The notes under the pieces are model-generated. The model did no database searches. It was not told where the DNA came from and was given only the letters and a program-made list of their open reading frames with translations. Positions 1 to 8,866 of a stretch of 64,000 nt of DNA are shown here, piece after piece. Source of the DNA: Rhodocyclales bacterium. GTDB taxonomy: Bacteria > Pseudomonadota > Gammaproteobacteria > Burkholderiales > Rhodocyclaceae. Numbering within the stretch: position 1 is the stretch's first letter; each line of letters begins with the position of its first letter. The stretch spans positions 62,001 through 126,000 of the forward strand of contig JAQGMG010000029.1 in assembly GCA_028292485.1 (NCBI GenBank), in the 5' to 3' direction. The translations under genes and the position numbers were made by a program.

Positions 1-1
1 C

Positions 2-40
2 CGCGTGCTGAGTTTTCACTATGTCAGGAGCGGCGAATGA
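2..40 (+). CDS. 3' end of an upstream gene (partial)
   Basis: The second frame is open from the window edge to a TGA at 38-40, which overlaps the ATG of the AAA+ ATPase gene as ATGA. Only 12 codons are visible, so no family can be named. The overlap is typical of a translationally coupled gene of the same operon; in an eCIS locus that would be another particle gene, but this is inference. Confidence 0.3.
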   Translation, partial: RVLSFHYVRSGE

Positions 41-2046
41 ATGCGCCCGGCCATCCGCACGTCGCCATCGTGCCGAGCCTGCATGCGCTGTCGCTGGCGG
101 CATTGCATGCCATCGACATCAATGCGGAGCGTGGTGCCGAAGAGCAGTGGCTGGATGGACAGGTACGCGCTTGCGAGATGCTCGCGCAGCCGCTTCAAGC
201 CTGGCTTGCCGCGCCGCCCGCCGAAGATGGTTTGTTGCACGCGCTGGCCGGTGCCTTGCATCTGCAACCGGTCGAGCTCATTGCCGTGGCACTGGCAGCG
301 GCAGTGGAAACGGATGCGATGGCCGGCCGCGTCATCGCCTGGTTGCAGGCGCCGGTAGGCGCTTCGCGACCCAGCGTCGGCCTGGTGCTGGCCGCTGCTC
401 GTGCGCTTGGCGTGGATGCTTCGCTGCACGCGATTCTCGAAGGTGCAGCACGCGAGACGGGCTTGCTGATGCTCGACTCCGATATGGAAGTATCGCGTCG
501 CCCGTTGCCCGAGCAGTCGCTGCAAGTACCCCTGCCTCTGGTGATGGCTTTGCGCGATGGTTTTGCACGCTGGCCCGGTGTCAGGCTGGAGCGCGCCGAT
601 CATGCGGGTGCCGCACCCTCTTTGCGTGAAGCTACTGCAAGACAGGCACATGCCCTGAAGAATGGCTCTAGTATTGGTTCTACAGGCGGCAACACGTTGG
701 CAATTCGCAGCGGTCATCCACGCGAGGCGCGCTCTGCCGCAGCGCTCATCGCGCACGAGCTAGGAATGCAAACGGCATTGTTCGAGCATGAGCCCGCCAA
801 GGGCGCCGGTGTCTGGCTGGCACTGATGGGCGCCGTACCGGTGTTGTGCATGGAGCTGGCACCGGGCGATTCGCGCAAGCTGCCGAAGTTGCCCGGCTAC
901 CTCGGCCCGGTGCTGATCGCCTGCGGGCCGGATGGCAGCTTCGAGCGCGACGGCGACACGGTGGCGAGCTGGCGCGTGCCCTTGCCGCATGCCGCCGAGC
1001 GTAGTGGCCTGTGGGCCGCGCACACGCCTGACGCGGCGCTCGCCGATCAGCTCGGCAGGCAGTACCGCTACGATGCCGCACGCATACAGCAGATCGGCCG
1101 CGCCGCGCGCTATCAGGCCAGCCTCGACGGCGCACCGCATATCCGCCGCGAGCACATCGGCAGTGCCGCACGCAGCGGGGTGGCTGCGGAACTCGGCACA
1201 CTGGCGGAACTGCTGCCCGAGAACATTGCCGACAATGCCCTCATCATTCCACCGACGTTGCGTGAGGGCCTGCTGTCGTTGCGCCAGCGTTGCGAGCTGC
1301 GCGAAAACCTTGCCGCAGCGCTCGGGCCATCGGCGCGTACGCGCTACAAACCCGGTGTGCGTGCGCTGCTCGTCGGCCCGTCTGGCACCGGCAAGACGCT
1401 GGCCGCCGGCTGGCTCGCCACACAGCTCGGCCTGCCCCTGTACCGCGTCGACGCGGCCTCGGTGACGAGCAAGTACATCGGCGAAACGGAGAAGAATCTG
1501 GCTCAACTCTTTGCGCGTGCCGAGCACGCCGAAGTGGTGCTGCTGTTCGACGAAGCCGATTCGCTGTTCGGCAAACGCACTGACGTCAAGGAGTCGAACG
1601 ACCGCTTCGCCAACGCGCAGACGAACTACCTGTTGCAGCGGATCGAGTCGTTCGAAGGCATTGCGATTCTCACCAGCAATAGCCGCAGCCGTTTCGACAG
1701 CGCTTTCACGCGGCGGCTCGATGTCATCCTCGATTTTCCGCAGCCGACGCCCGATGAGCGACGCGCGCTGTGGGTCGGCCATCTCGGCGAAGCGCACGTG
1801 CTCAGCGGCGGCGATCTCAACCGCATTGCCACGGCTTGCGATCTGGCCGGCGGCCACATCCGTAACGTGGTGCTGGCCGCTGCAGCACGGTCGCGCCATC
1901 AGAATCGCCACATAAATTATGCCGACGTGCTGAGCGGCATCGTCGCCGAGTGCCGCAAGCTCGGGCGTCAGGTTCCCGCCGGTCTGGGAAGTAGCAGCAC
2001 TGCGGCTAATATTTCGGGCAGCACGTCAGATAGTACGGAGGCATAA
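37..2046 (+). CDS. eCIS-type AAA+ ATPase (Afp15/Pvc15-like)
   Basis: A 669-residue protein with one C-terminal AAA+ module. Visible motifs are Walker A GPSGTGKT (447-454), Walker [12 protein letters not shown] with D505/E506, a sensor-1 segment ILTSNS and an arginine-finger-like FTRRLD. The first 400 residues are poorly conserved and helical, as in the ATPase found in contractile injection loci of the Afp/PVC type. It has one AAA domain, so it is not a ClpV (which has two). The ATG follows AGGAG at 26-30 with a 6-base spacer. Its stop shares one base with the start of the next gene (TAATG), so the two are translationally coupled. The eCIS assignment rests on the DUF4157 genes downstream. In known systems this ATPase is conserved but its exact step (assembly or cargo loading) is not settled. 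Cytosolic; no signal peptide. Confidence 0.8.
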   Translation: MNAPGHPHVAIVPSLHALSLAALHAIDINAERGAEEQWLDGQVRACEMLAQPLQAWLAAPPAEDGLLHALAGALHLQPVELIAVALAAAVETDAMAGRVIAWLQAPVGASRPSVGLVLAAARALGVDASLHAILEGAARETGLLMLDSDMEVSRRPLPEQSLQVPLPLVMALRDGFARWPGVRLERADHAGAAPSLREATARQAHALKNGSSIGSTGGNTLAIRSGHPREARSAAALIAHELGMQTALFEHEPAKGAGVWLALMGAVPVLCMELAPGDSRKLPKLPGYLGPVLIACGPDGSFERDGDTVASWRVPLPHAAERSGLWAAHTPDAALADQLGRQYRYDAARIQQIGRAARYQASLDGAPHIRREHIGSAARSGVAAELGTLAELLPENIADNALIIPPTLREGLLSLRQRCELRENLAAALGPSARTRYKPGVRALLVGPSGTGKTLAAGWLATQLGLPLYRVDAASVTSKYIGETEKNLAQLFARAEHAEVVLLFDEADSLFGKRTDVKESNDRFANAQTNYLLQRIESFEGIAILTSNSRSRFDSAFTRRLDVILDFPQPTPDERRALWVGHLGEAHVLSGGDLNRIATACDLAGGHIRNVVLAAAARSRHQNRHINYADVLSGIVAECRKLGRQVPAGLGSSSTAANISGSTSDSTEA

Positions 2047-5000
2047 TGGGCGGCGCCGTCGCTTCGCCGCTGCCTGCCCGACCTGCACCGGAGGCAGGGC
2101 CGAGCTCAAGTCAAAGTTCAAGGTCCGACGTCGATAGCGCTTCACCCACCAGCAGCACGCCAGAGGAGGAAAGCGCATGCAGCGAAGGCATGCCGCGCTA
2201 CCTCGACCCGGCCGCAACGGCACGTGCGCAGGAGCAGACAGCCAGTGTCCTGCATGCGGCACGCGCCGGTGTATCGACCACGGTCGGCGATGCTGAGTCG
2301 CGCAGCAGCGACGCGCCCGTCACTGCACCGCAAACCACCGACACACCGAGCGAAGAAGAGCAGGCGACACCGCCTGCCCCGGTCAGTGAAGCACCACCTC
2401 AAAGCAGCACCAGCGAACCACCGGCACAGGATGGAGGCGGCGGTGATGGTGGAAGTGGCGGGGGAGGCGGAGGCGGCGAAGGGGGAGGAAGTGCCGAGGG
2501 AGCCGACGGCGGTGGCGGCGCGGAAGGCGGTGCAGCCGAGAGCGCCAGCGATGATGGTGGAGGCGGTAGTGGCAGCAGCTCAGGCGGCGGTGGAAGTGGC
2601 GGCGGCAGCTCTGGCAGCAGCACCGATGGCGGCGAGCCGAGTGCTGCGCCATCGGGCGGAGGTGCGGCCAGCGCCAGCGGTCTGGACGTTCTCGGCACTG
2701 GCCAGATCGTGCTTATCGATACCGAGCTTGCCGAGCATCAGCGCTGGGCTGGCGCATCGGATCACGTGGGTGCGGCGGGCTCGGTCAATCGTGCGGCATT
2801 CGTTGCCGAGGCGGCAGGCAGCGGCTTCATCAGCGGTGCTGCGTCGGGCTTCGGCATGGGCGTGGCGATTGGTCTGGCAACGCGTGCGATTCCCGCCATC
2901 GGCCCGGTCATCGGCGGCGCCATGGCCCTGCATGGCCTGGTCGAGGGCTGGGATGCAACGACGAACACCATCGGCAACATCGGGCAAGGCAACAGCACCT
3001 ACGAGGTGCTCGCAAATACCATCGACGCCATCTCGGCGATCGTCACCCTGGTCAGCGGTGTGCTCAACACCATCAACGGCATCGTCGGTATCGTGCAGAT
3101 CGCGGCGATTGCCATTACTGCGGGCGCCACGGTGGTCGCCATCGTCACGCTCGGCGCGGGTGCGCCGCTGGCGGTTGCCGCCGCAGAGGTGGTCGCTACC
3201 TGCGAGGAAATCATCCTCGGCATCACGGAAGTGACGATGGTGCTCGACGGCATCAACGCAGGCATCCTGCAACCGGCCGTGGCTCTTTTCCGCGCGCTGC
3301 ATGCTTTCACCTCGCAGGCCGATCCGCGCGAAGTGGAAGCACAAGGCTCGAAGATTTCAGCCGCTGCGGCGCAGGCCGGCGGCTTTCTGGGTGCGATGGC
3401 AGGCAGTCACGTCGCCAATATCGGCGCGCATCCGCCCGCGCCACATGATGAGCATCCGCCGCCACCGCACGAGACACCGCCCGCGCCAGGTGAAGGCCCG
3501 GTGGTGCGCTTCGAGGAGCCACCCGCCGCGAGGCCAGGCGCCGATCCGGTCGCTGACCCCGTGCCTGTCGCGCCGCCTGCGCCCGTCGACCCGGTGGCGC
3601 CGACCGTACCGGGACCCGCTCCTGTCGATCCCCACGCACCGACGATCCCCGCTCCCGCGCCAGTGGACCCGCACGCACCGACGATACCGGCCCCGGCTCC
3701 AGTCGACCCGCATGCCCCGACTGTGCCGGCACCGGCCCCCGTTGATCCCCACGCGCCCACAGTGCCCGCTCCGGCGCCGGTGGACCCGCATGCGCCAACG
3801 GTTCCCGCTCCTGCACCGGTCGATCCCCATGCTCCAACCCAACCGGCTCCCGCGCCTGTAGACCCACACGCACCGACCCAGCCAGCACCAGCACCCGTCG
3901 ATCCGCACGCACCAACAGCCATACCCGACGGCCCCGGCGGCATGCCGGAAATCCCCGGCCCGCCACGCCTGCCGAACATCGAGCCGCTGCCCGACTACGG
4001 TCCCGAGCTACCCAATTGGCATCCTGAGCCAAGTCCGCATGCACCGACCGAACCGGCGCCGCCAATGCAGGCGCCATCGGAACCTGCAAATTCGCCATCA
4101 CGTGCGCCGACCGAGCCTGCGGTCGACCCGCTTGCACCGACACAACCCGCGCCCGCCGACCCGTTTGCGCCAACCGTACCTGCACCCAACGCAGTCGATC
4201 CGCATGCCCCGACAGCTTTGCCCGAAGGGCCAAACGGCATGCCGGAAATTCCCGGCCCGCCACGTCTGCCCAACATCGAACCGCTGCCCGACTACGGCCC
4301 CGAGTTACCCAATTGGCATCCTGAGCCAAGTCCGCATGCACCGACCGAACCCGCGCCGCCAATGCAGACGCCGTCGGAACCTGCGACCTCGCCGTCGCGT
4401 GCGCCTACAGAGCCTGCCGCCGACCCGCTTGCACCGACAGTTCCCGCGCCGGCTGATCCACTCGCGCCAACCGTACCAGCCCCCGCCGACCCCTTGGCGC
4501 CAACGCAGCCCGCACCGCCGCACGAAGCGCCTGCATTGCCCGAGCCGGAAATGCCGGCCGCCGCAAGTGCCCCGCGCGCTGCCGACGAGCAGGTGCCGGT
4601 GGAGTCGAGTGCGGCACCCGCTGCACCCGGCGAGGAGCAACTGTCCTTTCCCGGCATGGACACGCCCGCAGCACCAGCCCCGGCGGCGGACCCATTGCAC
4701 CACCCGATCACACCCGATGTGGAGATTCGCGGCGAATACCGCGACTCTGCGATCAGCGTACTCGACGGAGCCAAGGGCGGCCCGGCCGAAGTCGGCGACA
4801 TCGGCCCGCACCGCCTGCAGGGCCCGCGCGGGCCGGACATGATTTCGGAGCACGTCATTCCCGGTGCGCAGGTGCGCGATGCGACCGTCGACCCCGCGAA
4901 CGGCAACGCGCCCGACTGGGAGCGCAGCACACCGCCGCGCCCCAACGGCGAGACTTCCGATGGTCGCGATTATCGCAATGCCACCACCATCGTCGAGAAC

Positions 5001-7679
5001 GAAGCCGTCTCGGCGCGCAAGACGGCGCTGGACAATGCCGAGACGACCGCATTGCAGAATCGCGGCGGGCCGCGAGATCTCAACGAAGATATGCTTTTGC
5101 CATCGCTGGAGCGGCATCAGCAGGCAGTGGACGACGCTATCGCCGCGGGCGAGATCACGCCCGATCAGGCAACCGATCCGACGCATCGCGCGCTGGCGGC
5201 GCAGGCCGAGATGTGGGGCGCGGGTGGTGCTGGCGGCGGCGCCAAGGCACGTGCCGATGCCGATGCTGCCGGTACCAGCTCGGGCATGCCGCGCCGGCCG
5301 GACAGGGTGCGCGATGCCGAGACGGCCCGCCGGCAGGCGCGCCTCGATGGCGAGACGATTCAGGAGCCCGACTGGACGCGCACCTTCAACCCCGAACTCG
5401 ACGCCTTGCCGCCCGGCACGCAGCTCGACATGTTCGGCAATCACCAGCGGCCGAGCGGGCCTGAAGCCGAGCAAATGCCTCTGGCATTTCCCGAGACGCC
5501 CAATCCGCGTCAGGGTGTGCTCGACTTCGAGGGCACATCGCGCCCCGCGCCGAGCGACGAAGTGAGTGTCCCAGCCAGCCCCGCAGCCCCGGTCTCCACG
5601 CCTGAAGTCGCGCCGGCATCTCCCTCTGACATAGCCTCTCCGCCACCTGGCGCGCTGCAACAACCAGCGCAGCCACCGGCTGCCCCGCCGGCGGCACCTC
5701 CCGCGCCTGTCGATCCCGGCACCGGCATGCGCATCGACACGCATGGCGCACCGACCGGCGAAATCGCCAACATGCCTGACGCCGACATCGATGCCTTCCT
5801 GCACGGCATGGATGCGAATGCGCGCTCCGACACCTATTTCGAACTGCCGGGCCAGAACCCCGACACCGGCACGGGGCTGACGGCGCTGCCCGATGCGCAT
5901 ATCAATCCCAACCCGAATCAGATCACCTACAGTCAGAACGCATACTTCACAGACGTCGGCGCGCCGCGCATCGCCAATGCGGCCGACGTTCCGGTGGGGG
6001 GGCCCCGTGGTACTGGCGGCAGCGTCATCCCGGATGGCGTCGGCATTACCGGAGCCGCCGTGCCGCGCACCAGCATCGATGGCGCGCCACCGGGCGGCAA
6101 TGTCGAAGTGCGTTACCACTCGCCCAACCCCGGCGCGCCGGCCGGCACTTACTCCTCGCAGCAGCCCACCGTGCAGGTCAACACGCCGAACGACCGTTTT
6201 GGCTGGGCCGGCAATCGAGGCGCTACGGTCACTGGCGACCAGGGTCGCTACCTGTTGCCGGACGGGCGTTGGGTCACCATGCGCGGCGCCACGCCCGCCG
6301 AGCGCGCGGATGCGCACTGGCCTGTGGGCGCTTCCGGTCCGGCCGCGGGGCCCGCGCCGGGTGGTCCCGGACCTGCCGGTGGCGGAGGTGGGCCGCCACC
6401 GCCACCGGCGCCAGCAGCGCCCGTGGCACCGGCCGCACCGGTGGCACCCGCACCACCCGTTGCACCGGCACCGGCACCGGCCGCGTCCGCTGCGCCCTCG
6501 ACCAGTCCGCCGCCTGTGACGCCCGTTTCGGTCGCACCGCCTACTGTGACACCGAGTGCGACACCAGGTACGGCACCGGGTGCACCACTGGGCATAACGC
6601 CAACGAGCCCGCCCGCCGCGCCGCCCGGTGCTGCGCCAACGAGTGCGCCAACTACTGCGCCACCGGCCGCCGCCGCTGCCCCCGGCGCGCAGCCGGTGAG
6701 CTGGGGCACGCGTGCGCATCAGGTCGGCGAGTTGTTCGCGCCGCAGATCTTTGGCGCCGGCGGTCATGCGCCAACCGTCGCCGAACAGCAGGCCACGCAT
6801 CGTGGCAAGTTCACTGCCGACAACCAGCCCACGCAAGGCGTCGAGCGCGTCAATCCGCAATACGCGCCACCACCCGGCACGCCGGCGCAGATCGAGGCCT
6901 TCAAGGCCGAAGCATTGCGTCTGCTCGATTTGCGCGCACAGGCCGAGCGCGAAGCGGAGCACCAGGATGGCCGCGCCCAGCAATGCGAGTCGCAGCAGGG
7001 GCCGATCCAGCAGACGCTGGAAGACAATGCCGCCAGCATCTCCGCCGTGCAGGCGCACGAAGAGGCTGTCGCGCGGCGCGAGGCGGCCAACCAGGAACAG
7101 CAGCAGCGCCAGCAGGAATCGCAGGGCCTCACGGCCGGCTACCCGAGTCGCGCTACCGGCTTGCTCGCCTTGTCGGTGCCTCTCTCCGTATGGGAAGGCT
7201 TCACCGACATCGCCTCGCACCTGCCTGGCGAGGCTGGCGCCAAGATGACGCAGATGAATACCGAAGCGCGCCAGATGCAGGATGCATTCACGCAGATGGG
7301 TTTGCAGATGGCCGGCATCGACACCGCGCAGCCGGGCCAGCAGGCCGCTCTGCAAGGCGACGCCGGTCGCCTCGAAGCCACCACCGCGGCGGCCGGCAGT
7401 TCAACCACACAGCTCGAAAGCTCGCAGAGCGGCGCCGAAAGCGTGCAGGAGAACAACGATGCCGCGCTCACCGACGCGCAGCAGGCAAGCACGGCTGCGA
7501 CGCAGCAAGGGGAGCAGTTCAACGATCAGGCCACCGAGCAACAGGAGCAGGCGAAGTCGCTGGCCGAGCAGATGCAGGCCTGGGCCACGGGTCATGCGGC
7601 TGCACGCCAGGCGGCCATTGCGGCTACGCGAGCGAGGCTCGAAGCCGAGGGCAAGCAAGTGGTGGAGGGCACGGCGTGA
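2046..7679 (+). CDS. giant Gly/Pro-rich repeat protein of the eCIS locus, putative cargo or structural protein
   Basis: An 1877-residue protein of no family I can name. In order: a disordered Ser/Glu/Gly-rich N-terminus (1-210); a segment around 210-255; a hydrophobic Gly/Ala/Ile-rich stretch (about 257-450) that could span or insert into membranes; nine tandem copies of a 13-residue PAPVDPHAPT-type unit (511-624); a 99-residue block duplicated in tandem (about 632-829); a more ordered part (890-1060) containing EHVIP at 935-939 and a conserved-looking ATTIVENE segment; a second ordered part near 1290-1430; a Pro/Ala linker (1432-1548); and a Gln/Ala/Glu-rich coiled coil (about 1615-1875). 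No signal peptide is seen. GGAG at 2037-2040 serves as ribosome site and the start overlaps the ATPase stop. EHVIP faintly recalls the start of HNH nuclease motifs, but the rest of that fold is not demonstrable by eye. Cargo, tape-measure-like or fibre roles are all possible. Confidence 0.7.
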   Translation: MGGAVASPLPARPAPEAGPSSSQSSRSDVDSASPTSSTPEEESACSEGMPRYLDPAATARAQEQTASVLHAARAGVSTTVGDAESRSSDAPVTAPQTTDTPSEEEQATPPAPVSEAPPQSSTSEPPAQDGGGGDGGSGGGGGGGEGGGSAEGADGGGGAEGGAAESASDDGGGGSGSSSGGGGSGGGSSGSSTDGGEPSAAPSGGGAASASGLDVLGTGQIVLIDTELAEHQRWAGASDHVGAAGSVNRAAFVAEAAGSGFISGAASGFGMGVAIGLATRAIPAIGPVIGGAMALHGLVEGWDATTNTIGNIGQGNSTYEVLANTIDAISAIVTLVSGVLNTINGIVGIVQIAAIAITAGATVVAIVTLGAGAPLAVAAAEVVATCEEIILGITEVTMVLDGINAGILQPAVALFRALHAFTSQADPREVEAQGSKISAAAAQAGGFLGAMAGSHVANIGAHPPAPHDEHPPPPHETPPAPGEGPVVRFEEPPAARPGADPVADPVPVAPPAPVDPVAPTVPGPAPVDPHAPTIPAPAPVDPHAPTIPAPAPVDPHAPTVPAPAPVDPHAPTVPAPAPVDPHAPTVPAPAPVDPHAPTQPAPAPVDPHAPTQPAPAPVDPHAPTAIPDGPGGMPEIPGPPRLPNIEPLPDYGPELPNWHPEPSPHAPTEPAPPMQAPSEPANSPSRAPTEPAVDPLAPTQPAPADPFAPTVPAPNAVDPHAPTALPEGPNGMPEIPGPPRLPNIEPLPDYGPELPNWHPEPSPHAPTEPAPPMQTPSEPATSPSRAPTEPAADPLAPTVPAPADPLAPTVPAPADPLAPTQPAPPHEAPALPEPEMPAAASAPRAADEQVPVESSAAPAAPGEEQLSFPGMDTPAAPAPAADPLHHPITPDVEIRGEYRDSAISVLDGAKGGPAEVGDIGPHRLQGPRGPDMISEHVIPGAQVRDATVDPANGNAPDWERSTPPRPNGETSDGRDYRNATTIVENEAVSARKTALDNAETTALQNRGGPRDLNEDMLLPSLERHQQAVDDAIAAGEITPDQATDPTHRALAAQAEMWGAGGAGGGAKARADADAAGTSSGMPRRPDRVRDAETARRQARLDGETIQEPDWTRTFNPELDALPPGTQLDMFGNHQRPSGPEAEQMPLAFPETPNPRQGVLDFEGTSRPAPSDEVSVPASPAAPVSTPEVAPASPSDIASPPPGALQQPAQPPAAPPAAPPAPVDPGTGMRIDTHGAPTGEIANMPDADIDAFLHGMDANARSDTYFELPGQNPDTGTGLTALPDAHINPNPNQITYSQNAYFTDVGAPRIANAADVPVGGPRGTGGSVIPDGVGITGAAVPRTSIDGAPPGGNVEVRYHSPNPGAPAGTYSSQQPTVQVNTPNDRFGWAGNRGATVTGDQGRYLLPDGRWVTMRGATPAERADAHWPVGASGPAAGPAPGGPGPAGGGGGPPPPPAPAAPVAPAAPVAPAPPVAPAPAPAASAAPSTSPPPVTPVSVAPPTVTPSATPGTAPGAPLGITPTSPPAAPPGAAPTSAPTTAPPAAAAAPGAQPVSWGTRAHQVGELFAPQIFGAGGHAPTVAEQQATHRGKFTADNQPTQGVERVNPQYAPPPGTPAQIEAFKAEALRLLDLRAQAEREAEHQDGRAQQCESQQGPIQQTLEDNAASISAVQAHEEAVARREAANQEQQQRQQESQGLTAGYPSRATGLLALSVPLSVWEGFTDIASHLPGEAGAKMTQMNTEARQMQDAFTQMGLQMAGIDTAQPGQQAALQGDAGRLEATTAAAGSSTTQLESSQSGAESVQENNDAALTDAQQASTAATQQGEQFNDQATEQQEQAKSLAEQMQAWATGHAAARQAAIAATRARLEAEGKQVVEGTA
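3576..3917 (+). repeat. nine in-frame 39-bp tandem repeats inside the giant gene
   Basis: Nine copies of a 39-base unit encode PAPVDPHAPT plus a 3-residue linker; the first copy is divergent (PAPVDPVAPT) and the last lacks the linker. Codons vary between copies while the residues stay the same, so the protein sequence appears to be under selection. It is a coding minisatellite, probably an extended Pro-rich spacer. Confidence 0.95.
3941..4534 (+). repeat. 297-bp tandem duplication inside the giant gene
   Basis: The segment starting at CATGCCGGAA (3941) recurs at 4238, an offset of 297 bases or 99 codons. The two copies encode nearly the same text, including PEIPGPPRLPNIEPLP and PELPNWHPEPSPHAPTEP, with mostly silent differences and slightly different tails. 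It directly follows the 39-bp repeats. Confidence 0.9.
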
Positions 7680-7685
7680 TCAGTT

Positions 7686-7775
7686 CCGTCATTCCCGCGA
7701 AAGCGGGAATCCACTTTCGTGCGACCAGGCAGCGCTTTCCAGTGAGGTGGATTCCCGCTTCCGCGGGAATGACGG
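7686..7775. repeat. dRS3/REP-like inverted pair, copy A
   Basis: Two ATTCCC-N8-GGGAAT palindromes face each other (ends CCGTCATTCCC and GGGAATGACGG) with about 40 bases between them. It lies between the giant gene and the TPR gene. The same unit recurs at 13603, 30960 and 62518. Paired palindromes of this kind may damp read-through or protect mRNA ends. Confidence 0.9.
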
Positions 7776-7820
7776 CGTATCGTGTGCGTTCCTGCATAGC
7801 GACGATCCGGTACACGTGAC

Positions 7821-8858
7821 ATGACAACCAACGACATCGACATATCCACCCGCCGCCTTGAAGAAGCGCGGGCCAGACAACCTCGTGATGAAACAGCCCT
7901 GGCCGAAATTCTGGCCCAGCACGCCACCGTGCTGTTGCAGCACGCACGCATTCCCGACGCGCGTGCAGCGCTCGAGGAAGCAACAGCAATGCATCACGCG
8001 GCTGGCCGCATCGAGGACGAAGCCCGCTGCCTGGCAATGACAGCCACCCTGAGTCGCTTCGGTGGCAATCTCGACGAGGCACAGAGCCGCGCCCAGCAAG
8101 CGCTGGCGTTGATCGGGGCAAGCGGGCCGATTGCCGTTTCGGCGCATACCGAACTCGGTGAAACCGCGTTGGCGCGTGGCGACGGTGTTGCCTCGGCAGC
8201 AGCCTTCGCGGCAGCGCTTGAGACGGGCGCCAGCACCAGCATGGGCGCAGCACAGCGCGGCTCACTGCTGCGCAAGCGCGCCGTGGCGCTGGTTCATGCC
8301 GGACAGCACGACACGGCAATCCAGGACCTGGAAACCGCCCATGACATTTTCATGGAGATTGGCGATCAATCTTCTGCCGTCCGCGCGCTCATCGAGCAGG
8401 CCACCGCAGAGCACTACGCCGGTCGGCAGGACAAGAGCCGCACGCTGATCGAGCGTGTCATGACCGTGGCAACGCAAGCGGGCGATCACGCAGCCATTGC
8501 CGACGCCCACCTGCTGGTGGCCGCCCAGGCTTTCGAGCGCAAGGATGCGGCGGCAGCGTTTGCCGCGGCCAGTGCCGCGCGCGAAGCGGCCCTGCAAGCG
8601 GTGGTGCCGAGCACCTACTTCGGCGCCGCAGTGGCCATCTCGCGTGCAGCCAACGCGCTCGGCGATCGGCTCGAAGCCTATCGCGCGCTGGCTACAGCTT
8701 GGGTGACACTGATCGATGTCATCGGCAAAGAGGCGGCACAATCCTGGGTAAGCCCGATGCTCACTGCCTTGCATACGGAGTGGGGCGAGCAGGGCTTCAA
8801 CACTATTCGCACCGAACACGATGCGCAGCGTCGTGTGGCATTGGCCGGCAAGGATTGA
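7821..8858 (+). CDS. TPR-repeat protein of the eCIS cargo module
   Basis: A 345-residue, Ala-rich, all-helical protein with successive helix pairs of TPR type (for example the segments ALAEILAQHATVLLQHAR, AGRIEDEARCLAMTATL and RGSLLRKRAVALVHAGQHD). There is no signal peptide or membrane segment, so it should be cytosolic. It sits after the repeat pair and 8 bases before the first DUF4157 gene, so the two are surely co-transcribed. TPR proteins are common scaffolds; a chaperone or adaptor that handles neighbouring cargo is a reasonable inference, not shown by sequence. The ATG follows a weak ribosome site in the run GGTACACGTGAC. Confidence 0.75.
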   Translation: MTTNDIDISTRRLEEARARQPRDETALAEILAQHATVLLQHARIPDARAALEEATAMHHAAGRIEDEARCLAMTATLSRFGGNLDEAQSRAQQALALIGASGPIAVSAHTELGETALARGDGVASAAAFAAALETGASTSMGAAQRGSLLRKRAVALVHAGQHDTAIQDLETAHDIFMEIGDQSSAVRALIEQATAEHYAGRQDKSRTLIERVMTVATQAGDHAAIADAHLLVAAQAFERKDAAAAFAAASAAREAALQAVVPSTYFGAAVAISRAANALGDRLEAYRALATAWVTLIDVIGKEAAQSWVSPMLTALHTEWGEQGFNTIRTEHDAQRRVALAGKD

Positions 8859-8866
8859 GGCAACGC

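Noticed and set aside
37-2046. Type VI secretion ClpV ATPase
   Set aside because: Only one AAA+ module is present and the downstream DUF4157 genes point to eCIS; ClpV has two modules.
3576-3917. Possible CRISPR array because of regular 39-bp spacing
   Set aside because: There are no unique spacers; the whole unit repeats in frame inside a coding sequence, and no cas genes are present.
4305-7355. A 1016-codon open frame on the minus strand
   Set aside because: It is antisense to the giant eCIS-locus gene, has Arg/Gly-rich composition typical of a shadow frame in GC-rich coding DNA, and no recognisable domain.
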